A stretch of 64,000 bases of DNA, taken from the NCBI GenBank assembly GCA_025062045.1, contig JANXAF010000005.1, positions 1 to 64,000 on the forward strand. Direction: 5' to 3'. Source of the DNA: Thermodesulfobacteriota bacterium (GTDB lineage: Bacteria; Desulfobacterota; Syntrophorhabdia; Syntrophorhabdales; JANXAF01). Of this stretch, positions 40,590 to 48,857 are shown piece by piece. The notes below the pieces were generated by a model that worked only from the letters and a program-made list of their open reading frames with translations, did no database searches and was not told where the DNA came from. A program made the translations under genes and the position numbers. Each line of letters opens with the position of its first letter. The first letter of the stretch is position 1.

Positions 40590-40618
40590 ATTATAAGTAT
40601 GTCCCTTCCCGTTGTAAA
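40590..40618 (-). promoter_or_regulatory. Near-consensus promoter of the zinc-ribbon gene
   Basis: On the minus strand TTTACA (40618-40613), a 17-base spacer and TATAAT (40595-40590) match sigma70 promoters closely. The predicted start is near 40583, about 27 bases before the ATG. Confidence 0.75.
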
Positions 40619-40664
40619 GCGACTAATAAAAACGATATCCAAAAAAAGTTCGGACACTTGTTTC

Positions 40665-40693
40665 TGGACATGAATTCTAAACTTGACTATAGT
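40665..40693 (+). promoter_or_regulatory. Promoter of the reductive-dehalogenase-like gene
   Basis: TGGACA (40665-40670) and TATAGT (40688-40693) are separated by 17 bases, each one mismatch from consensus. AAAGGAGG follows just before ATG 40725. It is arranged back to back with the zinc-ribbon promoter. Confidence 0.7.
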
Positions 40694-40724
40694 TTGAGAA
40701 GCATCTTGGAAAAGGAGGCATATA

Positions 40725-41882
40725 ATGCCTGGATACTTAAAGCGAGATTTTGAAACTTTTCCCACGCGTGCGATAAAGCGAGTCGAAAGACCGACAACAA
40801 AGATAGAAGACGAAAAAATCCAAAGAGTGAGTGAAAAGGAAAGCGGCTTCTCTAAAGCGGCTTTAGGAGATTATGGGCCCACAATACAAAAAGAGGTTAG
40901 AAGGTTTGTCTCAAAATACCCTCTTTCGGCTGCTTTATCTTCCTTTAGGTACGTCATGAGACCTTACGCCGGCGGAAATGTTTCACAAAAAGAGGCTCCC
41001 ATCCCAAAGGATCCAGAATTACTCTCCAGACATATAAAAGAGGTTGCTTACTTCCTTAGGGCGGATGCCGTTGGTATCTGTGCATTGCCGCCATGGTCCG
41101 TATATAGTCGCAAATTCGATTTTATGGACCCTGAAGGAAAGGAAGAAATCTGTGAACTTAACCATAAATACGCAATAGTAATACTTGTAGATCAGGATTA
41201 TAGAACATCTGTCGCATCAACCGGAAATGACTGGATAAGCAATTCGATGAGCATGATGGCATATGCGAGCTCCGGGTTCATAAGTATTATTCTTGCAGAT
41301 TACATAAGAAGACTTGGCTTTCCCGCAAAAGCCCATTTCGCCCCTTTTTACGATGTTCTCGTTCCACCGCTTATTCTCCTTTCAGGTCTTGGAGAGCTAA
41401 GTAGGCTCGGCGACAGTGTAGTGCACCCGTTTCTCGGGCCAAGATTCAAGGCTAGCGTTGTCACAACAGACCTTCCTCTCGTGCCTGACAAACCCATAGA
41501 CTTCGGGCTACAGGATTTTTGTACGAAATGTAAAAAATGCGCAAGGGCATGTCCAAGCAAGGCTATAAGTGATGGCTCGAAGGTAATGTACAATGGCTAC
41601 GAAAGGTGGCCTTTTGATAAAGAAAGGTGTACTAAATTCAGGATCGGCAACCAGAAAGGTTCAGGGTGTGGTGTCTGTATAAAAGTCTGTCCGTGGAATA
41701 AACCCTACACGTTGATCCACAGGATCTTTGGACGGATAATTAGAAGATCCTCCATAGCAAGGCGATTGGCCATATGGGGAGATGACCTTTTAGGTTACGG
41801 AAAACCCGATTTACGGAAAAAATGGTGGTTCGACCTTGAAGAACGAGAAGGACTCATACAACTTCCAAAAGAAATGGAATAG
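40725..41882 (+). CDS. Reductive-dehalogenase-like iron-sulfur protein
   Basis: The 385-residue protein resembles the RdhA/QueG-type cobalamin enzymes: a central domain with VVHPFLGPRFKASVVTTDLP in part (FLGPRFKASVVTTDLP), then two ferredoxin clusters CTKCKKCARACPSKAI and, after an isolated Cys (ERCTKF), CGVCIKVCPWNKP. No Tat signal or membrane anchor gene is found, unlike respiratory dehalogenases, which are about 450-550 residues. A cytoplasmic corrinoid reductase is likely. Whether it dehalogenates is unknown. It starts at ATG 40725 and precedes the AOR gene by 55 bases. Confidence 0.82.
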   Translation: MPGYLKRDFETFPTRAIKRVERPTTKIEDEKIQRVSEKESGFSKAALGDYGPTIQKEVRRFVSKYPLSAALSSFRYVMRPYAGGNVSQKEAPIPKDPELLSRHIKEVAYFLRADAVGICALPPWSVYSRKFDFMDPEGKEEICELNHKYAIVILVDQDYRTSVASTGNDWISNSMSMMAYASSGFISIILADYIRRLGFPAKAHFAPFYDVLVPPLILLSGLGELSRLGDSVVHPFLGPRFKASVVTTDLPLVPDKPIDFGLQDFCTKCKKCARACPSKAISDGSKVMYNGYERWPFDKERCTKFRIGNQKGSGCGVCIKVCPWNKPYTLIHRIFGRIIRRSSIARRLAIWGDDLLGYGKPDLRKKWWFDLEEREGLIQLPKEME

Positions 41883-41937
41883 TCAAGTGTGGCTTGAAAA
41901 ACTACTTTGCACACGATAAGATGAGACCAAAGATTCC

Positions 41938-43710
41938 ATGTTTGGAAGGATCCTCTTCATAAACCTTACGGAAAGGACTTACAAAGTAAGGGAGATAGGA
42001 AGAGAAATTTATCGTCACGTATTAGGTGGAAAAGGACTTGCCACGTACCTTCTCTTAGAGGAAAACCCATCCGGAATCGATCCCCTTTCCCCTCAAAACA
42101 AACTCGTAATAGCCTTGGGACCTGTCCAGGATACCCCCATTTGGGGATCGAGCAGGTACGGTGTTTTTACGAAGTCGCCTCTTACAGGGCTTTATGCAGA
42201 ATCGTACTCCGGAGGAAGGGTTGCGGAATCTATGAGCAAGACGGGTTACGATGCCTTCGTTCTTGAGGGATCCTCTACTTTTCCAGTATTTCTCGAGATA
42301 AGCGATAAGGAGGTAATCTTTAGGGATGCTAAAGACATCTGGTCTTATGACACATTCAAATCGGAAGATGAAATAAGAAGAAGGATAGAGAGAAAAGACG
42401 CGGGCGTTATCGTTATAGGTCCGGCCGGTGAAAACCTTGTAAAATTCGCATCCATAGTTAACAACTACTGGAGATGCGCTGGAAGAACAGGTACCGGATG
42501 TGTCCTTGGATCTAAGAAGGTTAAAGGCTTAGCTTTTTACGGTTCTAAGAGAAGGCCAGTTGCTTATCCAGAAGAAGTAAAAGAACTGAGCAAAAGATGG
42601 CTTAAAGAAGGAAAAAATATGCCCTTTGTCCGGGCTTTTAAAACTTTTGGAACACCTGGGCTTGTCTCAATAATAAACAGTGTTGGGGCTTTCCCCTCTT
42701 ATTACTGGCATACTGGAGAATTGGACGGTTGGGAAAGTATCTCGGCTGAGGCGCTCCATATGAACTTTAATGTAAGGGCTCGGGCTTGTAGTAAGTGCTT
42801 TATTGCCTGCGGAAGGTATACCCAGGTAACGGATGGAAAGTACGCCGGTTTAAAAATAGAAGGACCTGAATACGAAACGATCTATGCCTTCGGTGGGCTT
42901 TGCGGAATAAAAAGTCTGGAGGACATAATCTTTCTAAACGATATTTGTGACAGGCTCGGTATGGACTCCATCAGTGCTGGCAATCTTGTGGGGCTTACTA
43001 TTGAGGCTTCACGCATGGGAAAAATAAAAGAAAAGATCGATTATGGAGAGACAGAAAAAATAGCGGAACTTCTCATAAAAATAGCAAAAAGAGAAGGAAT
43101 AGGAGAGATACTGGCGGAAGGCGTAAAATTTGCGGCAAAAGAATGGAATTTAGAGGACATAGCAATTCATGTAAAAGGTCTTGAACCGGGAGGCTACGAT
43201 CCGAGGTATTTTAAAGGTATGGCCCTCACGTATGCCACTTCTGACCGAGGTGCTTGCCACATGAGATCTACGGTTTTTAGGGCCGAGCTTTCAGGCATCA
43301 TCTCGCCCCACGATATTGATAAAAAGGCTGAAGTAATGATCGATTTCGAGGATAGACACATACTAAAAGATTCTTTGATCGTATGCAGGTTTTACAGAGA
43401 TATCTACATGTGGGATGAGATATCAGAGATCATAAAGGCTACTTTTGGGGAAAGCTTCGGCAAAGAGGACCTAAAAAAAGTTGCTTCCTCAATCAGGGAC
43501 ATGGTTAGGCTCTTTAATCTAAGGGAAGGGATGGGAGATGGGGAGGATACTTTACCTACGAGGTTCTTTACAGAGCCGATCGGCAAAGGTGAGTATGTCT
43601 TAAAAAGAGATGACTTTGAGAGGATGTTAAAGGACTATTACCGGATACGGGGTTGGGATGAAAGGGGAAGACCTACTCGTATTCCCCCCTTTCTTCGTAG
43701 ATCCTATTAA
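41938..43710 (+). CDS. aor: Tungsten aldehyde:ferredoxin oxidoreductase
   Basis: Oxidises aldehydes to acids, or the reverse, with ferredoxin. The 590-residue protein has the AOR N-terminal GRILFINLTERTY and GGKGLATYLLLEE, and a 4Fe-4S motif CSKCFIACGRY. Pterin-binding loops such as TSDRGACHMRS (about residues 435-446) contact the bis-pterin tungsten or molybdenum site. The start is ATG 41938. It probably belongs to the same transcript as the preceding gene. The 3' end overlaps the DUF488 gene by 38 bases. Confidence 0.93.
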   Translation: MFGRILFINLTERTYKVREIGREIYRHVLGGKGLATYLLLEENPSGIDPLSPQNKLVIALGPVQDTPIWGSSRYGVFTKSPLTGLYAESYSGGRVAESMSKTGYDAFVLEGSSTFPVFLEISDKEVIFRDAKDIWSYDTFKSEDEIRRRIERKDAGVIVIGPAGENLVKFASIVNNYWRCAGRTGTGCVLGSKKVKGLAFYGSKRRPVAYPEEVKELSKRWLKEGKNMPFVRAFKTFGTPGLVSIINSVGAFPSYYWHTGELDGWESISAEALHMNFNVRARACSKCFIACGRYTQVTDGKYAGLKIEGPEYETIYAFGGLCGIKSLEDIIFLNDICDRLGMDSISAGNLVGLTIEASRMGKIKEKIDYGETEKIAELLIKIAKREGIGEILAEGVKFAAKEWNLEDIAIHVKGLEPGGYDPRYFKGMALTYATSDRGACHMRSTVFRAELSGIISPHDIDKKAEVMIDFEDRHILKDSLIVCRFYRDIYMWDEISEIIKATFGESFGKEDLKKVASSIRDMVRLFNLREGMGDGEDTLPTRFFTEPIGKGEYVLKRDDFERMLKDYYRIRGWDERGRPTRIPPFLRRSY

Positions 43711-44113
43711 AGTCCATTATATGGTACACATTCCAACCCTTTCTTTTGAGCCTTTTTGCTATAAATTTCCTGTGGCACCTGAAAAATAGCCTTTCACAGC
43801 AGAAAAACACTGTTTTTGAGGTTTTAGCGAGACTCTCTAGTATCTCCATACCTTCTTCAAATGTTTTTGTTAGAGCGTGGTTTTTATAGCCTTTCTTTCT
43901 TAATCCACCAAGTTCTTGGCCCAGATAAACGTATCTTATGCCTGATTCTTCTAATGCTTTAGATAACGTCTCTTTCATAAACTGTGGAAACCTTTTTGAT
44001 CTGGGGATTCTGCGAACATCAACGGCGGTTTGTATTCCATAGGACAAAAGTAGATCTATAAATTCTTGGAGCGTGCGGCTACTGGTACCTACTGTGTAAA
44101 TATCCTTTTTCAC
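43673..44113 (-). CDS. DUF488 family protein
   Basis: A 146-residue protein with the DUF488 pattern: IYTVGTSSRTLQEFIDLL at the N-terminus, AVDVRRIPRSKRFP, YLGQELGG, and a late CCERLFFRCHRKFIA segment. The family is widespread without an assigned reaction. The gene is transcribed opposite to AOR and divergent from thioredoxin, whose ATG is about 100 bases away. Confidence 0.88.
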   Translation of the reverse strand: MKKDIYTVGTSSRTLQEFIDLLLSYGIQTAVDVRRIPRSKRFPQFMKETLSKALEESGIRYVYLGQELGGLRKKGYKNHALTKTFEEGMEILESLAKTSKTVFFCCERLFFRCHRKFIAKRLKRKGWNVYHIMDFNRIYEERGEYE

Positions 44114-44214
44114 ATCACTTTTACAGTCTTACAATTTTTTTCTTTTATCCACTCTTGACTGTTGACAATTAAGTTTCAATGCATAAAAATTTCAAGAAAA
44201 AAAGGAGAGTAACC

Positions 44215-44538
44215 ATGGGTCAGGCAAAAGCAGTAACTGACGCGAATTTTAAAGAAGAAGTTTTAGAATCGGATATCCCTGTACTTGTCGATTTCTGGGC
44301 GAGCTGGTGTGGACCCTGCCAGATGATGGGACCTATAATAGACAAGCTGGCAGAGGAGTACGAAGGTAAAGTAAAGGTAGTAAAGCTCAACGTTGACGAA
44401 AACCCTCAAACGCCGGCAAAGTATGGGATTAGGGCCATACCAACCCTTATAATTTTCAAAAACGGAGAGATTATGGAGAGGATGGTAGGAGCACAACCCA
44501 AAACGGTGGTGGAAGAGGTGATAAAAAGGGTCGTCTGA
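44215..44538 (+). CDS. trxA: Thioredoxin
   Basis: Dithiol-disulfide reductant of about 107 residues with the active site WCGPC (C32 and C35), and FKNGE and the cis-proline region IRAIPTL downstream. The start at ATG 44215 follows AAGGAG; an in-frame ATG at 44179 would add an implausible lysine-rich stretch that covers the ribosome binding site. The stop is one base from the thioesterase ATG. It could reduce NrdJ and other enzymes. Confidence 0.94.
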   Translation: MGQAKAVTDANFKEEVLESDIPVLVDFWASWCGPCQMMGPIIDKLAEEYEGKVKVVKLNVDENPQTPAKYGIRAIPTLIIFKNGEIMERMVGAQPKTVVEEVIKRVV

Positions 44539-44978
44539 TGGAAGAAGAAAAGAAGCGGCTCTATTTTAGAAAAGTAGAGACTGAGCCTTACGCGAAACTT
44601 CTAAATATCAAACTCAAAGACGTGGACGAAGGTTATGCACTCTGCGAAATGGAGTATACTGAAAGGCTTGATAACATTTATGGAATTGCCCACGGAGGTG
44701 CCATATTCTCCCTTATAGATGAAGCCTTTGAGATCTCCTCAAACAGCTATCAGAATGTGGCTGTCGCCTTGAACATGAATGTCACGTATATCCGGGCCCC
44801 TAAAAAGAACACCATCCTTACTGCGGAATCTAAAGAAATCTATAGAACAAAAAGGACAGCCTCTTATTACATCACGGTTCGGGATGACGAAAATTTGCTC
44901 GCGGTATGTCAAGCGCTAGTCTACATCAAGGATAGAGAGATACCTTTCCTGGAAGAACTAAGGCAGAAAAAAGGGTAG
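44538..44978 (+). CDS. PaaI-type hotdog thioesterase
   Basis: This 146-residue hotdog-fold protein has the PaaI/4HBT signature YGIAHGGAIFSLIDEAFEI, with the catalytic Asp or Glu near residue 62, and NVTYIRAP further on. Such enzymes hydrolyse phenylacetyl-CoA-type or other acyl-CoA thioesters. It starts at ATG 44538, overlapping the thioredoxin stop region. Near the two acyl-CoA ligase genes it suggests acyl-CoA recycling, but the substrate is unknown. Confidence 0.88.
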   Translation: MEEEKKRLYFRKVETEPYAKLLNIKLKDVDEGYALCEMEYTERLDNIYGIAHGGAIFSLIDEAFEISSNSYQNVAVALNMNVTYIRAPKKNTILTAESKEIYRTKRTASYYITVRDDENLLAVCQALVYIKDREIPFLEELRQKKG

Positions 44979-44979
44979 C

Positions 44980-46218
44980 TCATTTTGGGAATATGATCAT
45001 TCTCGCTTTTTTGTCTTTTTTCCCTTTAACTAATATCCTGTCCTCGTTCATGTAGTAAACGATCACATCACCTTTTAGTCTGTCCGGACCGGATATCACT
45101 AAAACTTCTCCTTTAAGGACTATTGTTGCGCCTTTGCTGTCAAATTCTGCTTCATTGCAAGTTGCGGTCCTTTGACCTTTGATTATTCTCACATTTCCTT
45201 TAGCGAAGACCTTTTCGATCTCCTTTCTGTCCTCGGAGAGATATGCCTCTAAGGTGTCGCAAAGAATGGTAAGATCCTCCTGTCTTAAAAGGACATTGCC
45301 CTCAAAAAAGACTCTCCTTTCTTTCTCGAAACCTTCCATTCTTTTGGCAAAAACTTCAACCCCTTTTTTTGGATCGAAAAACGTGAACTTTTCGGTAGGG
45401 TTCCTCTCTTCTTTCCGTATTTCCTCTGGTAATACCCTTTCTTTTCCTTCCCCTTTTGGATTCACTTCTTTATTTTTTGATCCTTTAAGACCGCCTCTTT
45501 GACTTTTTGACTGAGCTGCGTACGGACTTTTTGGGTATTCCTCCATAAGCCTGGCCCTATAGTACTCGCTTTTCTCTGTATTTCCCAGCTCGAAGTGGGC
45601 CTTACTTAAAAGAAATAGGGCTTTGTCGATTCTTTTCGAGTTTGGATAGTGTTTCAAGAGATACTCGAGTCTTAAAATACAGGCGTTGTATTCGTGAGTT
45701 CGAAAGTAGAATTCGGCAACGTAGAGTTCTCTCTCTGCCAGTTTCTCTTCGAGAAGTTTCTTTCTGTTTTCGGCTTCCTTCGCGTAGTGAAGGTGAGGAA
45801 AACGGCTCAAAAGGATAGTGTACTTTTCTAAAGCTTTATAGGTGTACTCTTGATCCCTTTCAAAAGAGAGGGACAATTTTTCGTAGCATTCTCCGCATTT
45901 TAGCAAGACGTAAGGGATATTCTCGTCGTTGGGAAAACTACTTGCAAAGTCTTCATAAAGCCTAGACGCTGCCATATAGTCCTTCTTCATAAAGTAGCAG
46001 TCTGCCATTTTAATGAGCGCATAGGGTGCAACAGGATCAAAAGGATAGTTTTCCCTTATCTGGGAGAAGTTACGAATTGCTCTATCGTACTTCTTCTGTT
46101 TCATAAGATTCACACCTTCAACGTAGAGATCATTTGCTAATCGGGTAGGTTTAGTCTGCTTTCCGGCACAGTAGCTGAAGAAAAAGGCAAACATGAGGAT
46201 AAAAACGAGCTTCTTCAT
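44980..46218 (-). CDS. BamD-like lipoprotein fused to an LptA/OstA-like domain
   Basis: The 412-residue protein has an N-terminal hydrophobic segment ending in a lone Cys (C17, FFFSYC), which resembles a lipobox but has Tyr at -1. About five TPR units follow to near residue 230, as in BamD, and a charged linker covers about 240-285. The last 120 residues form a beta-rich LptA/OstA-type domain (EGNVLLRQEDLTI, GNVRIIKGQRTA, GEVLVISGPDRL). BamD assembles outer-membrane proteins and LptA moves LPS, both in the periplasm. I took ATG 46218; the longer upstream frame lacks a signal. Confidence 0.75.
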   Translation of the reverse strand: MKKLVFILMFAFFFSYCAGKQTKPTRLANDLYVEGVNLMKQKKYDRAIRNFSQIRENYPFDPVAPYALIKMADCYFMKKDYMAASRLYEDFASSFPNDENIPYVLLKCGECYEKLSLSFERDQEYTYKALEKYTILLSRFPHLHYAKEAENRKKLLEEKLAERELYVAEFYFRTHEYNACILRLEYLLKHYPNSKRIDKALFLLSKAHFELGNTEKSEYYRARLMEEYPKSPYAAQSKSQRGGLKGSKNKEVNPKGEGKERVLPEEIRKEERNPTEKFTFFDPKKGVEVFAKRMEGFEKERRVFFEGNVLLRQEDLTILCDTLEAYLSEDRKEIEKVFAKGNVRIIKGQRTATCNEAEFDSKGATIVLKGEVLVISGPDRLKGDVIVYYMNEDRILVKGKKDKKARMIIFPK

Positions 46219-46255
46219 ACTTTTGGGATTATAACAGAAAAGAGGAAAATGTGCT

Positions 46256-46882
46256 ATGCTTTTGAAGATGGATTTGAGAAAGCTCATCCTTCTTGGAATA
46301 GAACATTACTGGGAAAAAACTTCTGGAGTCCTTATAGAGAAGTTAAACGCAATCGTGGTGGAGCTTCTAAGGTGGAAAAAACACATAAATTTGACAGGAT
46401 TCAAAAATGAGGAGTCTGTAATAAAAAATTTAGTCTTCGAGGCCCTCTTTGTTCTTAAGTACCTTCGCGATCGGACAAGAATAGTCGATGCTGGGTCAGG
46501 ATCGGGTATCATGGCTTTCGTTTTTGCTCTTTTTCTGCCCTCTGAAATTCTCTCTATTGAAAGAAACACAAAAAAGGCGACTTTCCAAAAGCACATAAAA
46601 AGACTAATTGACATTCCGAATCTTACTATACTTAATGGAGCAATTGAGGAAATAGAACCATTGGGCGCGGACGCTGTATTCGCGAAGGCTTTCGGCAAAA
46701 CTGAAGCGATAGTAAAGAAGACCGACAAACACCTTTTGAAAATGGGGATTCTCCTTCTGCCCAAAGGAATAAAAGAAGAACCTCGAAAACTACCGAATTA
46801 TATCCTCGAAAAAAACGAAGCATACGTCCTTTTTATGGGTAATAGACAAAGCAGACTTTTAATCTACAGAAAAATCCGTTGA
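46256..46882 (+). CDS. rsmG: 16S rRNA (guanine527-N7)-methyltransferase
   Basis: RsmG methylates G527 of 16S rRNA using SAM. The 208-residue protein has the fold and signature segments HINLTGFKNEES, the SAM-binding loop VDAGSGSGIMAF (about residues 80-91), ERNTKKATF, and the DAVFAKAFG region. It precedes the parA/parB pair, the usual chromosomal context for gidB/rsmG. ATG 46256 is 37 bases from the divergent BamD-LptA gene. Confidence 0.9.
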   Translation: MLLKMDLRKLILLGIEHYWEKTSGVLIEKLNAIVVELLRWKKHINLTGFKNEESVIKNLVFEALFVLKYLRDRTRIVDAGSGSGIMAFVFALFLPSEILSIERNTKKATFQKHIKRLIDIPNLTILNGAIEEIEPLGADAVFAKAFGKTEAIVKKTDKHLLKMGILLLPKGIKEEPRKLPNYILEKNEAYVLFMGNRQSRLLIYRKIR

Positions 46883-46892
46883 GGAGGAGAAA

Positions 46893-47276
46893 ATGAAGGC
46901 CAAGATAACGATAGGAAATGTCTCCGTTGAAGCCGAGTTTTTTAATACTCCATGTGCGAAGGCAATCTACGAGGCTCTTCCTCTTTATGCCGAAGTAAAC
47001 GAGTGGGGGGACGAATTCTATTTTTCCATCCCTCTTAGGTTACCACTCGATGAGACGGCAACACGTGAAGTAGATGTGGGAGACATAGGTTACTGGCCAC
47101 CTGGTAGCGCCATAGCGATCTTTTTCGGGCCAACTCCCATAAGCGAGGGAGAAAAACCCCGTCCCGCAAGCGAGGTAAACTTGATTGGGAAAGTTTTGCA
47201 CGATCCAAAGGTACTTAGAATGGCAAAAGGTTCAAAGAGAATATCGATAGAGAGGATTCAGGGCCAGAATCTGTAA
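46893..47276 (+). CDS. Cyclophilin-like TM1367-type protein (DUF369)
   Basis: A 127-residue protein resembling the small cyclophilin-like TM1367/DUF369 family; the WPPGSAIAIFFGPTPIS segment and the TREVDVGDIGYWPPG region are typical. The active-site arginine of true cyclophilins is not evident, so prolyl isomerase activity is uncertain. It lies between rsmG and parA, with an ATG just after a GGAGGA ribosome binding site. Confidence 0.8.
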   Translation: MKAKITIGNVSVEAEFFNTPCAKAIYEALPLYAEVNEWGDEFYFSIPLRLPLDETATREVDVGDIGYWPPGSAIAIFFGPTPISEGEKPRPASEVNLIGKVLHDPKVLRMAKGSKRISIERIQGQNL

Positions 47277-47283
47277 ACCCACT

Positions 47284-48063
47284 ATGGTCATATCCATAGC
47301 AAACCAGAAAGGTGGGGTAGGAAAAACAACCACCGCTATAAATCTCTCCGCTTCAATAGCAGTCTCGGAAAGGAAAGTTCTCCTCATAGACATGGATTCA
47401 CAGTCAAATGCCACACAGGGACTAGGCATACTTTATAGCGAGTTGAGATCCAGTATATACGATGTCCTCATCGGGGAAAAAGAGATAAAGGAAGTGATAA
47501 TGAGGACTGAGGTTCCGTATCTCGACATAATTCCATCCCATCCGGACCTTATCGGGGCTGAGGTGGAGCTTTTAGATTTTCCGGAAAAAGAGTCTATTCT
47601 TAAGAAACACTTAGAAATAGTAAAAGAGGAGTACGCATATATAGTCGTTGACTGTCCCCCGTCTCTCGGTCTTCTCACAATAAATGCTCTTGTCGGTTCT
47701 GATAGGGTTTTAATCCCTCTTCAGTGCGAATATTTCGCTTTGGAAGGCCTAGCCCTCCTTTTAAGAACAATAGCTGTCGTAAAAAGAAGGCTCAATCCCT
47801 CCCTAGATATTTTAGGGGTCCTCCTTACAATGTTCGACAAAAGGAACGCTCTTTCCTTTCGGGTCTTAGAAGAAGTAAAGAGGCACTTTTCAAAAGAGCT
47901 TTTCTCCACAATAATCCCCAGAAACGTAAGATTAAGTGAGGCAAGTAGCTATGGTAAACCTGTCCTTCTCTATGATATAAACTCCAAAGGCGCGGAAAGT
48001 TACCTCGATCTTGCAGCGGAAGTTATAGAAAGGAGCCCGAAGTGCAAAGAAAAGATCCCCTAG
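47284..48063 (+). CDS. parA: Chromosome partitioning ATPase ParA (Soj)
   Basis: The 259-residue MinD/ParA ATPase segregates chromosome origins with ParB. Walker A is KGGVGKTT (residues 9-16), DMDSQSNAT follows, and VVDCPPSLG is the Walker B/hydrolysis part. Starts at ATG 47284 and overlaps the parB start by 22 bases. Confidence 0.95.
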   Translation: MVISIANQKGGVGKTTTAINLSASIAVSERKVLLIDMDSQSNATQGLGILYSELRSSIYDVLIGEKEIKEVIMRTEVPYLDIIPSHPDLIGAEVELLDFPEKESILKKHLEIVKEEYAYIVVDCPPSLGLLTINALVGSDRVLIPLQCEYFALEGLALLLRTIAVVKRRLNPSLDILGVLLTMFDKRNALSFRVLEEVKRHFSKELFSTIIPRNVRLSEASSYGKPVLLYDINSKGAESYLDLAAEVIERSPKCKEKIP

Positions 48064-48857
48064 GAAGAGGGCTTAGGGCAATACTTAAGGATATAGACGA
48101 AAAATCTACCGTCCTTTTAGTTGCTGTAGAAAAGATTTTGCCCAATCCAAATCAGCCAAGGACCTCAATCGATGAGGAAAGCCTTTTTGGTCTCGCACAG
48201 TCGATAAAAGAGAAGGGTGTGCTGCAGCCCCTGCTTGTAAGAAAGAAGGGTGAAAATTATGAGCTTATAGCTGGAGAGAGAAGACTTAAGGCTTCAATTC
48301 TTGCCGGCCTTAAAGAGGTTCCAGTTATAGTGAGAGATGTCGATGATAAGGAGTCTTTGGAAATAGCTCTCATCGAGAACCTCCAGAGGGAAGATTTGAA
48401 TCCTATAGAAGTGGCTAAGATTTACAAGAGATTTGTCGATGAACTAGGCTATACCCACGAAGAACTTGCAAAAAGAATAGGCGTTGAAAGGACCTCAGTA
48501 ACAAACACAATTAGACTTCTCAAACTTCCAGAATGGGTGCAGGAAAAGATAAAAGAAGGTTACCTCTCTTCGGGTCACGGAAGAATCCTTCTGAGTCTAA
48601 AGGACGAAAATGAACAGAGAAGATTCGTTGAAAAGATCCTAAAGGAAAAAAGTTCTGTGAGAGACCTCGAAAGGGAAACGAGAAAGCTCACAAAGAAGGA
48701 TTCGGAATTTATGACCATAGAAGATGATCTTTCAGAATACCTAAAGACAAAGGTCCAGATTACGTACAAAAACAGAAAAGGAAAGATCATCATAGAGTTC
48801 TTTAGTAAAGAAGACCTCTTTAGGCTTCTCGAGCTTATTAGGCCCTCTCGTATATGA
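48042..48857 (+). CDS. parB: Chromosome partitioning protein ParB (Spo0J)
   Basis: A 271-residue ParB with the N-terminal CTPase/NTP-binding region (VEKILPNPNQPR, AGERRLKASILAG, IALIENLQREDLNPIE), an HTH DNA-binding domain (THEELAKRIGVERTSVTNTI) and a C-terminal dimerisation part. The start is GTG 48042. It binds parS sites; I did not find the consensus TGTTTCACGTGAAACA in the window. Confidence 0.95.
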   Translation: MQRKDPLGRGLRAILKDIDEKSTVLLVAVEKILPNPNQPRTSIDEESLFGLAQSIKEKGVLQPLLVRKKGENYELIAGERRLKASILAGLKEVPVIVRDVDDKESLEIALIENLQREDLNPIEVAKIYKRFVDELGYTHEELAKRIGVERTSVTNTIRLLKLPEWVQEKIKEGYLSSGHGRILLSLKDENEQRRFVEKILKEKSSVRDLERETRKLTKKDSEFMTIEDDLSEYLKTKVQITYKNRKGKIIIEFFSKEDLFRLLELIRPSRI

